Assembly (NCBI GenBank): GCA_038496675.1
Contig: CM076651.1
Location: forward strand, 7,464,032 to 7,528,031
Source: Rachycentron canadum
Taxonomy: Eukaryota > Chordata > Actinopteri > Carangiformes > Rachycentridae
DNA length: 64,000 nt
Direction of reading: 5' to 3'
Part shown: in pieces, positions 49,841-64,000 of the stretch
Layout of the letters: every line of letters starts with the position of its first letter
Position numbering within the stretch: the first letter of the stretch is position 1
The notes under the pieces: generated by a model
What the model was told of the DNA's origin: nothing
The model's input: only the letters and a program-made list of their open reading frames with translations
Databases searched by the model: none
Program-made: the position numbers and the translations under genes

Positions 49841-52800
49841 GAATATGTAACCCCTTCAGCAAATCAACAATTAATAAGCCATCTGAGAGCTCTGCTGTGC
49901 AAGGCATTGTTCACATCAGCATAAATAGCGAGCTCAAATGGTTTGAATGATTGATTTATTAAAAAAAAAAAAAAAAAAAAAAAAAAGTTCTTACCCATTG
50001 TTTCATTGTTTGGACTCGAGGCTTTCTATCTCCTGACTCCAATTAGTGTTTGTTGATGTTACTAGCCAAGGGGCACATACCTTTCCTAACCTAAACTGTG
50101 AATGTTTGAATGATGTTTTCAATATGGGCAAGAACAAGATAGATGCAGATAATTCTAAAAGTTTCACTTACTTTTTCTTGCTGTTGCAATGAAGACAAAG
50201 AGAGCAAACCTGGGTCAAAACCTATTTCCCAGACATGATTAATATCAATTGATTTTATATGTTTTGATGCACTTTTTAATTCTCACTCGTTGATGGAGTT
50301 AAAAACAGGAGAAATTGTTGAGCTTGAATGGTCTTGTCAACTCCTAGACTACAGGTGCACACAGACCAACTGAGTCAGCCACAATTAAATGGATGCCTGC
50401 TGCATAAGTCGTCTCAGCTCGCTTGAAACTAATGTAGCAAATAGTTGTCTAATTATCATTTATTAGCTATTTTATTGCTATTAAAAAAATGACTTCATGT
50501 TGTAAAAGCTGCTGAAAACGTGATCTGATATCATAACAGTTTAAAATACACCATCCCACCTCTACAGTCAAAACTCTAATGTGACTTGTCTATAGACTAA
50601 TCAGTACTTTTGAGGTGAAAAAAAAAAACTTTTAACAACCTTACAACTTCTCAAAACATATAGTAGTAGTACATTCTCTATAGTCACTGTAAGGCGAGTG
50701 GAGGGAAAAAAGGGATGGAGGAAAATTTAACTGGACTGTGGGAAAAATGTGCCACAGGACTGAACTATGTAATGTTTTCTTTCATCATTCCTCAGTGTTG
50801 AAGCAAGTATTTCCTCCTCAAACGTAGATATGATAGAGCTGCCTGTCAAAGCACACTAAAATAAAGGATAAATGCTGAGGTGACAGAGAGATCAGTCCTT
50901 CAGTGAGTCAATGATAACCTGCTGCTGGACTGTGAAACCTTAGAGGACCTTACAAAGCAAACACAATTCTGAGAAATGCCACAATCTGTATTTTACACTT
51001 TCAGACCGACAGTACTCTGGGTGGGGCAGTAAGAGCAAACTGTAGGAGAGCCCCATCATGAGGGACCAAGTGATGCCAATGCAAGGGGCAAGAATTTTCT
51101 TTCACTTTAACTACTGTGACCTTACAGGACCTCAGCCTTTTATGACGCAGCAGACTTAATTTCTCAATTCATTGCGTGATACTAATCTCATCAGCAATCA
51201 TCAGTTATTTTTTTTGTGTGTTTTTTTTGAAAACATTATGCAACAATAGCATTTATATTAATGTGACATCTAGAGAGCAGTGTTGATGTCTTGAAATATT
51301 GATTCCAGGAGAATTTTTTTGCTCAGCCTCTGTTTAGAGTTGTACAAAAATCTAACAGCCACTTCATTTATTACTTACATGAGACCATTGGGAGCAGATG
51401 TAAGGACCAAATAATTTATGTTCACCAACTAATCTTCAAATATACAAAAAAGGCTAAATGACTCGCAGCTTGAGATGGTGTAACATTCCTCACCTGGTAA
51501 ATAATCAGTCGTAAACAAAAAAGTATATCTACACTGTATTACGTTGGTAAAGCAAACAAAGTCTGATCATTAAATGAAGTGCAGGACAATGTTTAACTGT
51601 AATGTAGTGGACTGAAATATTAACACCTGCACAGCTGATTTTTGATACTGAATATTGATAACGGTGCTAAAGTGTTTGTGTCAATGTGTAAACATGCTGT
51701 ATTTCGATTTTCTTTCATGAGATTTTTGTGCTATGTCAAGGGAAAACTAAATTATTTGACACGCTGTATCACACATTATTGTGTTCAGATTTATGAGTAA
51801 AGTGTGCAAAGTGAATTATCAAATGATATGAAAATATGTTGCGTGACTCATTGTGACACTGAATTAATGAAGGCATCAGACAGATCCAATAACTTGTATG
51901 TCAGTCACAATGTTGCATAGTTGAGCTCATCATGAGATGCTTACTTAACAACTGATTTGTCGATTATTCCACATACTCCAGATACTTCATTGTTTAAACA
52001 TTTTTGACTCTGAATCCAAAAGAATGTGGTGTTCTAAAACTTTTGATAAATAGTTAATAAAGCAAAAACCTGGCTTTGTGTTATGTATAAATGGTGCTCA
52101 GGTAATGAGGTTTTATGTCACTATAGTAAGCCGGGCTGGAATGTGGTGATATTAGTTCAGGTATCAGGTTGGCTTGTGACTTGCCAATCATAATGGTCTC
52201 TGTAGCACTTATGGCAGTGATGCTTTTGCTCTCTTTATTGTGATTTCCTCTTGCCCTCATTAAAAGAGGGTAAATGATTGTTTATCCCAAACTACACTCT
52301 CTGGTGTATTATCTGTGAGTATGTCAGGAGCTAATTTGCTTCTACACTGTTTTTGCAGCGTTAATACATGTAACATCTGGCCCTCTGAGGCAGCTATATT
52401 TAGAATGATATGGACACAAAATTTTGTGTGGAGAAAAGTTTAATTTGTGAAAAGTTCCTTCAAAATGGACGTGCAGTTAAATAAGTCCATGTGGTTCTTG
52501 TGTTGAATTACACTCCATCCTTAGACTCAGAGAATGGTGGTTTCACCTACGTACTCTACGCCACCTTCGTTCTTTTTTTTTTTTATTTCCTTGTAATGTA
52601 CAAGTTAAAAACTAAATCAAATCATATTCACATATTTAATGGGTACATAACATGCTCCCACAGATTATAAGTATGTAAAAGGTTTTATCTACTTTTATAA
52701 ATAAAGCATGTAAAATAAATAGCCTCAATTGAAATGTGATAGTCTGTATCAAATCAATTGCAGGATGTCCTCCCATGTGTTTTTCAAAATGGGTAAATCT

Positions 52801-54262
52801 ACTGAGACTTGGAGCAGATGGTTTATAGCTAAACAGAAATGTCACAGCATGAATATACAACCATTTTATTGGGGCTGCTGAAATGATATCAAGGGAGGAG
52901 AGGAAAGCTGCATTGTTCACCCGGGCCTGAGGAATGAAAGTCCAGAGAGACAGTTTTTCATCCTGTCTTGTGGCACTGTGCACCAGCAGGTTCATAATAG
53001 CTGTGCTTAATGAGGGCTATGATATACCTCCACCACTTTATTGGCAGGACTTGGATTCTTTCCTTGTGCAGAAAACCATTATTCACTATAAAAGAAGCCC
53101 TGACTCCAAACAAGCCTAATGCACTGCATCTGTGATGACAGAAGAACGTGACCACATCTACGAAAATAGAAACAGGAAATTCAATTTACTCTGGCCTTCT
53201 TATGTAGTGCATAATGATAAAAGGAGTAGTGGTGCCAGAAGATGATGGGTTAGGTGCTGAGTGGCTGGCTTGGCTCAGAATAAAGCCATATCTGTGACCT
53301 CATCATGCGTAAAAGGAAGATGCTAAAGAATATCATTGTGAATGTGAGTGCCATATAATATCTTTAAATATCCTGATTGTCATTAGCATAGATACCATTT
53401 CCATATGTAAACAAACACATTGAAGGTCAATGTTCAAGCAATTAATATTTTTCTTAAAATACGATTCTCATAGCTATCTTATACATTTCGAGAGATTTGG
53501 GTGGCTATAATTGTTGATACTGGCTGCAAATAGATTGCCTCTTAAAGTATTTTCAGTGTAAGTGATGGAGGACAAAATCCATAGTCCTCGCTCTGTGCAA
53601 AAATGCACTTTAAAGTTTAACTGAAGCTAATATAACGCTTCAGCAGCCTGAGTCAGACAAAACAAGTATGTATCTTCCAAAGTTGGTCTTTTTAATACCA
53701 AGTTCTCTGGTATTGAAGAAACGTAAACCTACCTTTTTAAGAGGGTATATTTTCTATAATTCAGAAGCAAACTGTAGTTTATAACACGTTAGGGCCACAG
53801 ACGATGGAAAAAATAATATTTATTACATAGAGTGCAAGCTTATGAGCACCCAAATTAGCTATGTTTGGCAAAGGTGTTCTATTGGTCCAACAGAACGTCT
53901 ATTTTCTACTGATTCTACAGTAGGTTTCTTTTTAGCTCCTACAGTATGTGCTTAGCCGTATGGGGCTTGTGTGCCTTCATTTCTTGCTGTGCTGTCTTCA
54001 GCCCCAGGTGGGAGTCTTCTTGTGTACCATTGTGGGTTATATTTGATTTTGTAACATGTGGTGAGATATTTCATCTTCTCATCTTTGCTGGAGTTTCAGG
54101 CCAAGACAGGCTTTGCAAACACACTCTAATCCACCAGCAGCTACATAATGGACTCCAAAGCTTCCTGATTCCTCATAATATCCCTTTGAACAACAATAAA
54201 TATGAATATTTCTTCTGACACCAGACAAGGCCTTCTGGAAAAGAAGAGTCTCATATTAATTT

Positions 54263-54298
<36 letters not shown>

Positions 54299-57200
54299 AA
54301 GTAATTCAGCACTAATTAACATGTTGTCTAACTGCAGGTAACATTGAGCAGCTGGAGAATAAATTATCACTTTTTTCCTTTAAGCCCCCAATTTTGAGTG
54401 ATTTATTGGTTACTTCACCTCTGTTACCCCACCCCCAACTAACTGCTTAGTTAATATAAAGATTTACACATTAGCTCTTATTGCAAGAGATACATGTTGT
54501 GGTACCTTAGACTTACCACAGAAAAATATAAATCACAGGTCTAAAAATGGGATAAACTCCAAATATACTCTACTGAATAACTTGTGCTTATTTCAATAGT
54601 TTGTGCTGCAGTTAGGAAACTAAAATGCTTCATCAGATATATCATGATGCTAAGAGAGATTTTCTGCCGTGTTGAACTTCTGAATTTAGACATAAAATGT
54701 GGCACATTGCTGTATATTCAGACCATCATATCGACAATACAGTTCAAACTCGATAGAATACGTAAAAATAATGTAATATCCTAAACTACACAAATAAAGA
54801 TCAGGCGCAGGTCAAACATCAATACACAACAGGTTTAACTTAATTGAGAAGTTCAAATTTACTCCAGCTTTTCTGTAAACTCTCTAAAAAGCTAAGAACA
54901 TCTTCTAATTGTCTAAATGTCTCATTTCCTATATGTGTAGAAGGTTATGTTGCCACGAGCATTAATTTCTCCTGGTTTTAATAACTGTAAAAGGATTAGG
55001 TTGCAGCTTATCAGCATGAAATTGGAAGATAGAATCAGATCAGTTTCTCAAGGTTTGCTTTTGTCACTGTGTGTAATTTCAAAATACAAAGTTACCACAC
55101 ATTACTCATTGGCAGAGATCACCTCATGCTGAGAAACATGAGAATATTGTCACTTCTCCCTCCCTCCTGCTGGTAAAACCTGTGGAGAAGGTTACTATTT
55201 TGAAATGCCTGTAATAAAGGCACTAAAAATAGATGTTTCATCCCATAGGTTTGCTTGCCAGTAAACTGCACCTAATTTGTAGAACACACACAGAATGATG
55301 TGAACCCAGTGATTCTCCAGCAGTACATGATTCAACATCTGCATAAACTGGACACAGTGTCTGTTGGTGCAGTTTCAGCCCAACATTTTTTTTTTTTTTT
55401 TTCATTTTTTTTATACTAAATATTTTTCCTCATAAAATTGATGTGTACTGTTACACACCTTTACCTTAGAGACAAAGCTTTAAATTGCTGGTGACTGTGT
55501 TGTTTCTTCTCTTTTAGTTCCTTTAGTTGTATGATCCTGTTTAGCATTATGTTCTGGAGAATTCAGGTGATAACCGGTGTGTAAGGGAATCGGGGGGGAT
55601 AAATTATTAATTTCTTCCTCTTGAATCGTATTGGAAACATAAAAAATTATACGTATTGTTGTAAAAACCCATCTTTAAACTCCCTTATTTTTATAGTTCT
55701 TTTTAGAGATGTGAGTTTAACAAAATCTTCTCTGAAGATATTTTCCCTATAGAAAATAGCTGCTTACCTTGGCCGAACATCTGCAAAAACCGTCTGTGCA
55801 TACTGACAAATGCATGTTTTATTCCTCAATGTCAGTCTCCAGCGACCTAAACAATCCCCCCCTTCATAATGTGTAGATAATACTAATAACTCTATTTGTA
55901 TAACACCTGAACCACAGAGTTCACAGAGGTGTTAAGCAAAATGACTTTTAGAGGAGCAAGGGTAGTAATTGTAATGCATGGGGAATTTTCCAACTTTAAA
56001 CTGTTGCATAGAACTGGTCTACCTTTTTATTGTACTACATTTAACCTTCACACTCCACAGGCTTGCCTTGGCCAAAATCTACAATTAGACACACTGCCTA
56101 ATGCTAATGATACTGAATACCCGTTCAGGGGAAGTATAATGCTGCCCTCCGAGCAGAGGAGATTCTTGTCATGTTAGGTTTTGTCGGTAGAAGAAAGGCC
56201 AGTGACTGTGCTCTCTGTCTTGACAGAGCATGGTAATTACAGCAGTTTTACTCCGACTGCAGATGCCAGAATGCATTGAGGAGAAATCTCCAGGGCAAGC
56301 TCATATTATTCTAATAGATATGTCAGCATAGCACAGACAGGACAGGTGGTAGATAGGAATTCAAACTGTTTCACTGGATGGCGGCCACACAACTTACATA
56401 CAAGCTGTTGCATGCTGACAGTGAATAACTGCTCCACACACAAAACCATTATATTGGCATACAACAGCACTCCAGCAGGAAGTTTGGGGGTTGGCCTTCA
56501 GGAGTTTTTCATTTTTCTTGTTGTTCCATTTTTATTTCTTGAGTTATTCATTTCCTATGCTCATTTCATTCACCCTCAAATGAAAAACCACACTTCTCCT
56601 GATGGAAGTTTGGGCCATACACTGTTCCTCTTGGTAAGTGAATTACTAACCATAAAGACAAATCGCCAGCCACGGCACCAGATGCTCTGCTGAGGAATGG
56701 CATACAGTTACTGAATGTTTATTGGAACAAGAGAAAGAGAGAGACTGAACAAATAGGGCAGTTAGAGTAATTCTGAACTGTACTGCTCTTTAATCTTCAT
56801 TTCAAGACAATTTCCCAACTGGTGGTGATCAATAGCTGATTACCCCCCCATTCTGGGTTCATATCAACACATAGTTTTAGCCTTACACATTATAAAGGCA
56901 TCACATCAATAGCGAAACTCTTGATCCTCCAGCTTTACTTCATAACCGATAATAAGACTGACTTAATAGGGTTAAGGAGAATTTGTAACCTCAACGCTAT
57001 GACAATTACACATAGGGGATAAGAAGATAGAACTAAAGAAATGTGACTTTAATGCTCACCCATATTTAGCAAGTGCAATGTTATTTTTGCAAACTTTTTT
57101 TTTTTTCTTTTTTCATGCAAATACAAAGAGAAGTCTGGAGCCAAATTTTTAGGGTAAATGAGGAATAAGAAATAAACAAAGACTTTGATCTACTAATTGT

Positions 57201-58663
57201 TACTCTAAATGCATTGATGAAGCTCCGTCTTTTGTTTCTCCAGATCAAACGTTAGAAACACGAAAAGTGATAAATTGAAGCAGCAAGGTTATTTCATTAG
57301 ACAGATGAGAGGGGAATTTAATTCCACACCAGTGTCTCACTTCATGAAAAATATCATCCACTTTCCCAGAGTAATTACTTGGATCTGAATCTACTTGAAC
57401 AAAACAGCCTTCACATTTATAGATTTGGGTATTTGCACTGTTCTTCCAATGTCACAGGATTGATGATGTTGGACATGCATATTAGTTGCACAAATGAAAT
57501 CTAGCTCATTTCTGTTCTGTGGACGAAACAGAGGAGATACCCCAACTCTTATAAATAATTCACAGAGAGTTCTGATGAAGAATAAGTTGATCCCTGAATA
57601 CAGTTAACTTCCTGCCACTGGACCATGACCACACAGTCCAGTGAGCAGGGAGGTTTTTTTTTTTTTTTTACTTAAAATGGTTAACAAGTTCTGTTGTGTT
57701 TAATCAGCACAAAGAAATGTTGAGGAAGTTGTTTGTCTCAGAGGCAACATGCCAGTAAATAATAAATACTTTTCAAATAATTGCATTGAAATATTTTTCA
57801 AAATAAATTGTTAACTATACTGTATATACAAAGGGTCACAATGGTTTGGTTTATTGTTAAGAGTGGTTCAAACTGAATTCTATTGATGTTTTGTCCCTTG
57901 AAATTCATAAGCTGTGCTTTCTGCCCTCAACATTTTACAGTTTTAAAAACAAAATATGATTCATAACCATTTCAGTACAAAATTAGTGCAGATATTTCCC
58001 TAAATGTTATGTGGAGAGAAAAAACAAACATGTATGATAAACACGATTTATTATTCAGTTTCTTGTCACTACAGAAATTGCCACTCAACTGTGGCAGTAA
58101 ACCTAATTTCCACATCAGTGAGCTTCAGTCAGCTCTTGTAAAGTGGGGTTGAACCAAACCCTATAGATGCAGGATATAAAATGGCTGCCTCACAATGGCT
58201 TGACTCGTGTCAGGGGTGGATCTGTGTGTCTGACACGCAAGTGAGAGCAGAGGCTTGTTAATGAATGGGAGAAGGTATGGCGTTTAATTTTGAATAGCCC
58301 AGGTTTTAACACCGTATCTACCTTTGCATACAGTCTGGTGAAGGCGGGGCTTCTGTGACACCTCACGCATGATGGAGGGACCACTACCTTCATGCAGTGA
58401 TCCAAATGGTTGGAGGCTGCTCATTAATATAGATGGGGTTTTTATAGGAATGGCTGTTGGGCTAAATTATTCAGAGGGTTCAGGGAGACATATGGGCCAG
58501 CCTCTTCAGTAGCACAGCTAACTGAACACGTAAATACCTACGGTGGGGCAGGTGGAGCAGAGGAATGAGCAGAGAATCTGGTGTGTATGTGAAGAGTAAT
58601 GGCTCAGAGTCTTGACAGTCCTAAATCATGAGCTGTAATAGTGTCACCAGGGGTAGTAGTAAT

Positions 58664-58704
<41 letters not shown>

Positions 58705-60600
58705 CAGGGTTACCACGTTTTGCGTGTAATTGCATGTCTGTGTACATGTGAAGCGTATAAGTAATTTTATTCTTCAACGTACAGCATATATTGCCAAGTT
58801 GAGGCTTAAATATTGTTTGTAGGGCTTCATCCATGTGCAAACCAGGGAGTGAGGCAAGACAGAAAAAGACAGCACAGCTGTGGAGGCTGGTTAAAAATAG
58901 CAGAGAGGATATTACCAAATTCCTGTCTGGACATGGACACTTTTGATTGACATCTACTCACAGATGACAAGACTACTGCATATCTAGAAACACAGACTCC
59001 ACAGTGTGGTTATAACCTGGCTTTTCATCCACCTGGCGTGTACACAAATGCAGCTTAGACACACATACTCACATGTACATATCTGGAGATATATGAGAGG
59101 CCTGTCTGTCTCATCCTGTCAGTGTGGACATGCTGGCTTTATTGTGTAAGGAGTCTGGTAATATGCACATGTTCCCCTTTCTGTAATGTGAATAAGAATA
59201 GGGTTGGATAGTATTTTATAAAATCTGAATCCCTTATCAAACCTTTTTGGGTACAGTATTTTCTTGGGTGGGGAAAGGAGGCCATAGTGTCAAAGCAGGT
59301 TTCTGGCACAACTTCACCTACCTCCAAGGTGCATGGGAAAAAGAAAAGGATGTCTTTTGCCACAAGGCAAAGGAGTGGCCATGTGTCAGGTGTTTGAGCA
59401 GGTTGGCCTCTGAATCCTGGGTTATGTTTCAATCACTGGGTCCTACAAACCTAGGTCGTGTGAGGAAACGCATCCAGCATAAAAGCTATGCCAAATCAAA
59501 TATTTGCTGATGATGATCCACTGTGGCGGCCTCTCAGAAGCTGCCGAAAGATACCAACAGCCATCAACAACAGTTTTTTTTTATTTTTTATTTTTTTTAC
59601 AATCCCCTGCTTTGCGTCATTCATTACATTCATACAAGCTCTATTTGCTCCTCACTGCAGGGCTGTAAATATTTAGGCAAGGGACTTGTTCCTGTCTTTG
59701 TAGTGAGTACCCTCCAACAAATACTGCATTTTCAGGTGTTTGGTTGATTCAGGTAAATTGTAGACAAATTAAGAAAAAGACAAGAGAAGTTCAACTACTT
59801 TGTTAGATTTAGGGAGAGTTATGGGTTGTGTTTTTTTTTTTTTTTTTTTTTTTTTAAATCTTTGAGAATGACTGGCAATAACTGGACCTGAAGACTTAAG
59901 ATCAAAATTTGATCAGGAATTTTGAGAATTTCTGTCAACAAGCGATAATTGTATTCATGTATTACGTCAAGATCACAGGTTCGTTATTATTGCTTCCATA
60001 GTTATTCTCATTTTAACCATGAAAGACAGGTGAGGAGCTCTTGTTTGTTGGTTGAACAAACCTGTATGCAGCATTTGTGTCTGCAGTTTTAAAGAGGGAG
60101 CCAAGCGTGTTGCTGATGGAATATTTATCTCTCCTCAACAGGGTTCCATTATGCTGTCATGCAGTTTGTTAAGATTATTTGAGGTCTACAAAAAGGTTGC
60201 TATTATGCATAATGATTTTCTTCCCGGGTGATTTAAATGTTTGTAGTTGATATGTGCTCATTTGAATTTCAATTATCAGATTCTTGTGTGGAGACTTTTG
60301 CCATCTGATTGTTTGATGGAGCGTGTCCATAAACTCTTCAACTTGTTGGGAATAATCATGGTAAAGTTGTTGCACATAATATATGCTAAAATACCATACA
60401 AGCCTTTTAAACATTTATAAAGAAGTAGGCTGATGCTCTTGTTGAAACAAATTGAACAAGCACTTCTTCCAGCGGGGAGAGGCATTAGGCACATACATAA
60501 ACTGTTAATGGCTTTCCTTCAAGATGAACTGCTTTAGTAGCTCATTTTAAAAATATTTTCAGGGCGTTGGTTTGCCCTCAACTGTTGCTGTTCACCAAAA
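49841..60600. other. Large gene-poor stretch, no gene seen
   Basis: AT-rich unique-looking sequence with homopolymer runs (for example A at 49960-49986, T at 54266-54292) and an AC microsatellite at 58667. No ORF shows a recognisable domain and no reliable paired splice sites were found. It may be an intron of a long gene, an intergenic desert, or contain enhancers; one sequence alone cannot decide. Confidence 0.45.
58667..58700. repeat. (AC)n microsatellite
   Basis: About seventeen AC units. Confidence 0.9.
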
Positions 60601-60622
60601 GTACTCCCATCAGGCTACAGAC

Positions 60623-60654
<32 letters not shown>

Positions 60655-61046
60655 NNNNNNNNNNNNNNNNNNNNNNNNNNNNNNNNNNNNNNNNNNNNNN
60701 NNNNNNNNNNNNNNNNNNNNNNNNNNNNNNNNNNNNNNNNNNNNNNNNNNNNNNNNNNNNNNNNNNNNNNNNNNNNNNNNNNNNNNNNNNNNNNNNNNNN
60801 NNNNNNNNNNNNNNNNNNNNNNNNNNNNNNNNNNNNNNNNNNNNNNNNNNNNNNNNNNNNNNNNNNNNNNNNNNNNNNNNNNNNNNNNNNNNNNNNNNNN
60901 NNNNNNNNNNNNNNNNNNNNNNNNNNNNNNNNNNNNNNNNNNNNNNNNNNNNNNNNNNNNNNNNNNNNNNNNNNNNNNNNNNNNNNNNNNNNNNNNNNNN
61001 NNNNNNNNNNNNNNNNNNNNNNNNNNNNNNNNNNNNNNNNNNNNNN
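60655..61046. other. Assembly gap (392 N) beside AT and CA microsatellites
   Basis: The left edge is (AT)n. To the right are short AT and CA tracts at 61060-61097. The open frames that cross the gap are made of repeat and N and are not genes. Confidence 0.95.
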
Positions 61047-61097
61047 TGTATAAACAAATATATATATATATACACATACACACACACACACACACAC

Positions 61098-63750
61098 TAT
61101 AATAATTTAGAAACTATTGATCAAATTTAAATGTTCCTTTTGAAGCTGATAAAAATGTATGCACTGGTTAAAAAGTGTTTAAATTTATATACTGTTTAGT
61201 ATGAAACATTGGTATTTATGTGTTTAGTTTAAGCTCATTGACAAAATCTAAATGTCACTTTGTCCTGTCATATTAAAATTAAAGTTTTACGTTTCGGCAC
61301 CTCTCCTTCCAAATACAGGCGGCCATTTCACCATCAGAGTACAACTCTCAAACAGAAATAACTAAATGATACATACGTGGTTCTGTGGTGCTGTATATGT
61401 TCATCAGCCATTCTTGTTTTTTTTTTACTAAACTGGAGGAATCATAAAATATACAGACTGGTCACAGGGGTAATATGACAAAACATAACTTTGTTTTTAA
61501 GTGAAATGTTTTCACCACTAAATTACTGTTCTGAAATTGAAACAAAACACAGAAAAACACAGACAGCTAAACTTACCAATACTCAAAATAATAAATGATG
61601 GTGTTACCTTTTATATAGGCTAAAATTATACTTGGGTGTTTTTAAAATGATTTGCATTTTACAGTTCACTGCTATGTTCCCATCACAAAATTGTCAATCT
61701 CACTAGAGAGAGAAGAGGACCTAGTAGAGTCAGCAGACCATTCTTTGTGTTTGTAGTTTGAAATGTATTTTGGGGTTTATTGAGGTTTAACTATTTTTAA
61801 CTATTAACTATTTTTGTACAGCAAAATACTTTTGTGTTTTGTATTATAAGAAAATTCAGTCTTACATAGCAAAAAGGTAGTTCCAACTGGCCTAGTTTCA
61901 TTCCCTTTGTCATTAGAGCTTTGCAGCCTTCCAGCTCCATCACTCACAGTAAACCCCTGTCTAGCATTAGTTGACAGAAGCTGCATCAGTCACAGAGTGA
62001 GACACATGTGCATGGAGTTAAGATTAATGGCACCTTGCATACAGCTGTCGGGACAACGCAACAATATTTGAGAAAAACAGGGCAACCATAGAGTTTTTCT
62101 TTGACCACAAACGGACAGCTAAAAAATATTTTTCACCCCATTCATTCAACACAATGTAGTTTATGATGCATCAGAATCCAGCAGGGGTAAACTCAATCTA
62201 CACTCACCACATCCTTGGCATCTTGGTATGCCAAACGCTGCAGCCACATTTAATATTTTTCTCCTGGGGATGAAATAAAATACTCACTCGCTAGCTAACG
62301 CAGCAGAGTGGAAATATTAAAGTGATATTTCAAATGAGGAAAACCTTTTTATTTTCAGCATGTATTCCCCAAATGATCTCATGAACAGTACTTATTCATT
62401 TGCACAATGGGAATGTCAGCCTGATAATATTACATTTAATGGGGAAATAGTCAAAAGATGTGGCGTTTACTTGGTAATTTGTGGGAAATGATATGGAGAA
62501 CAATGCATCCTGAGCTTATAAACCACGCATGAAAAATTGAACAGGAAAATCCACTTTAGAATCTCATCGCTTACTATGTGAGTAGCATAGACAGTGGGTA
62601 GCTGGGGTTAACAGAGGTTTGGAAACAATTTACCAGTGCCTGACCTTTAATGCTGATAACATCATTAGCATCACCGTCTTAATAGCAAGCTAATCTAGAA
62701 CATCTAATTCAGACATATCATTAAAAAAAATATATCCTTTTTCTTAACATATCCATATGTTATCCATATACATCCATACAACATTTTTTTCTTTAGCCCA
62801 TTTTTCTTGTCTGTGGTGCTGTATGAATATGCATTAATGACCACTATCAAAGAATGAAATTACTTTGTACTCTCTCAGTCAAACACAAGTGCAAGATCTA
62901 TCTCTGAGGAAATGTGGATTCAAGTATAAAAGCTTTTCCTTTGTGAAGACAGGGCACCTTTCAGGGAAGAGCAAAAAATAACATATTGCCAGTCAAACAA
63001 TATCACGATAAAGCTTTTAGCATAGATAGTATGTGTGACTTCCATTTGAACTCCATAAGACTTACCTCTTTTTTTTTTTTTTTTAACCATGTGAAAATCA
63101 GTATATCCAACCAACACTTGATACTTACACCTGACATCACGCCTGTGCATCTTTAACAGCCAAGATAACACTGATTGTTTGCCGAATTCATCATATGCAA
63201 TGTCATTTTTTGTCCAAATGTGTCTTGGTAATGAATTTTTTTTGTCTCAAATTGTATCCTAATGAGGGATCATGGTGGCCTAGGGGTCCATGTGTACCAC
63301 CTAATTGCAGTGTCCTAGTTTCAGATCTAATTGATGAAACATTCATGTCATTTCCTCTCTCTCTCAACCCCAACATTTCCTGTCACTTTCTACGAATTTC
63401 TATCTAAATGTTCCCCAACATCACACCAAAATTATTATTAAAATTATACAAAAATGAATAGTACGCATTAAGAATCAGGTGATCGAGTTTCAACAAAATG
63501 AGTCGTAAACAGCTCTCCCATGCATGTTCGTGGGTAGAGCGTTTTAATCATTTTCTGATGTCATTCACTGTTGTGTTAATTTTTTTTCTCTGCACTCTTT
63601 GGCAAGTTCCCCTCTGTGCATTGAAAACACATCAAATTGTGCCAATCATGCGTCAGGTAATAATTGATCTCATATTAACTCCTAACAGATGTACGAACGC
63701 CTCCAATGGCAAGTGCTTAGCAGACAGCATAGGGCAGAAGTAAAAGTGGT
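61098..63750. other. Intergenic, no gene seen
   Basis: No supported coding exon, RNA gene or repeat was recognised apart from short homopolymer runs. Confidence 0.45.
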
Positions 63751-63754
63751 ATTT

Positions 63755-64000
63755 ATATTATGGGCCAAGCAACGATGCCACATGATATCACTCACAATTG
63801 GAGTCTATGGCAGCCCTTAGAAACATATGGTAGAAAGTTTTGAAACTTGGCACACTCCTGTGATGTCTTTTTCCAAGTTTCATGTCTGTGTACCAAGTGC
63901 TATAGTGCCACGAACGGGTCAGAGATGGTCCGCTGAAGTCATTGTGGAGACAGCTTGCTTGCTGCTAGGTTTTTCTTGATTTTTAAGTCGGAACCTGCCC
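63755..64000 (+). mobile_element. Teleost interspersed repeat, cut by the window end
   Basis: The phrases AATTGGAGTCTATGGCAGCC, AAGTTTTGAAACTTGGCACA and CTCCTGTGATGTCTTTTTCC belong to a repeat seen very often in fish genomes, usually longer and more CG-rich. The copy continues beyond the window. I cannot assign its class. Confidence 0.5.

Noticed and set aside
56346..56693. 115-codon plus-strand frame
   Set aside because: Composition looks random, no family is recognised, and no convincing acceptor, donor or polyadenylation signal is nearby.
1..64000. CRISPR arrays, operons, tRNA and rRNA genes
   Set aside because: The window is vertebrate nuclear DNA; no spaced identical repeats, tRNA box sequences or ribosomal RNA segments were noticed on either strand.

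Overview
This window is nuclear DNA of a ray-finned (teleost) fish. The evidence is vertebrate intron-exon structure, AT-rich introns with many dinucleotide microsatellites, several teleost-type interspersed repeats, and a sarcomere-associated Ig/FN3 gene of the IGFN1 family. The first 147 bases are not biological. They read as a barcoded transposase-library adapter (stLFR type) ending in the 19-base Tn5 mosaic end, so the sequence probably starts at a contig or scaffold end. Three N gaps (27669-28038, 43772-43970, 60655-61046) sit in or beside AT microsatellites. The second is flanked by two identical 90-base copies and looks like a false duplication.

Layout. (1) 1556-5686, minus strand: a four-exon gene for a 524-residue single-pass membrane protein with a long coiled coil and a very acidic C-terminal tail. 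A TATA-bearing CpG-rich promoter lies at about 5690-6030. (2) 6515-6765: a teleost interspersed repeat. (3) 8214-24922, minus strand: a complete igfn1-like gene. I resolved 25 coding exons whose lengths sum to 4428 nt (1475 residues plus stop), with every intron phase compatible. The order is N-terminal Ig, helical linker, second Ig, a variable polar region, then Ig-Ig-FN3-FN3-FN3-Ig-FN3-Ig. Its 3.5-kb intron 17 carries a CpG-richer patch and plus-strand splice-like signals that may be an antisense noncoding gene or an old transposon.

(4) 25-64 kb is mostly gene-poor. It holds a convincing terminal coding exon of an unidentified minus-strand gene (41837-42004, with two polyadenylation signals), a cluster of plus-strand exon-like segments at 37.8-38.8 kb, a MITE-like element at 33.9-34.4 kb, an L1-type LINE 3' fragment (47.2-47.9 kb), a fold-back element built of degenerate minisatellite arms (48.1-48.75 kb), a dead Tc1/mariner copy (49.2-49.8 kb), and a repeat running off the window end.

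How the genes relate. The two resolved genes are transcribed in the same direction, about 2.5 kb apart, and there is no sign of a shared function. IGFN1 proteins act at the Z-disc and sarcomere of striated muscle. The acidic coiled-coil protein is probably an endomembrane protein of unknown role. Names rest on remembered family resemblance; no database was searched.
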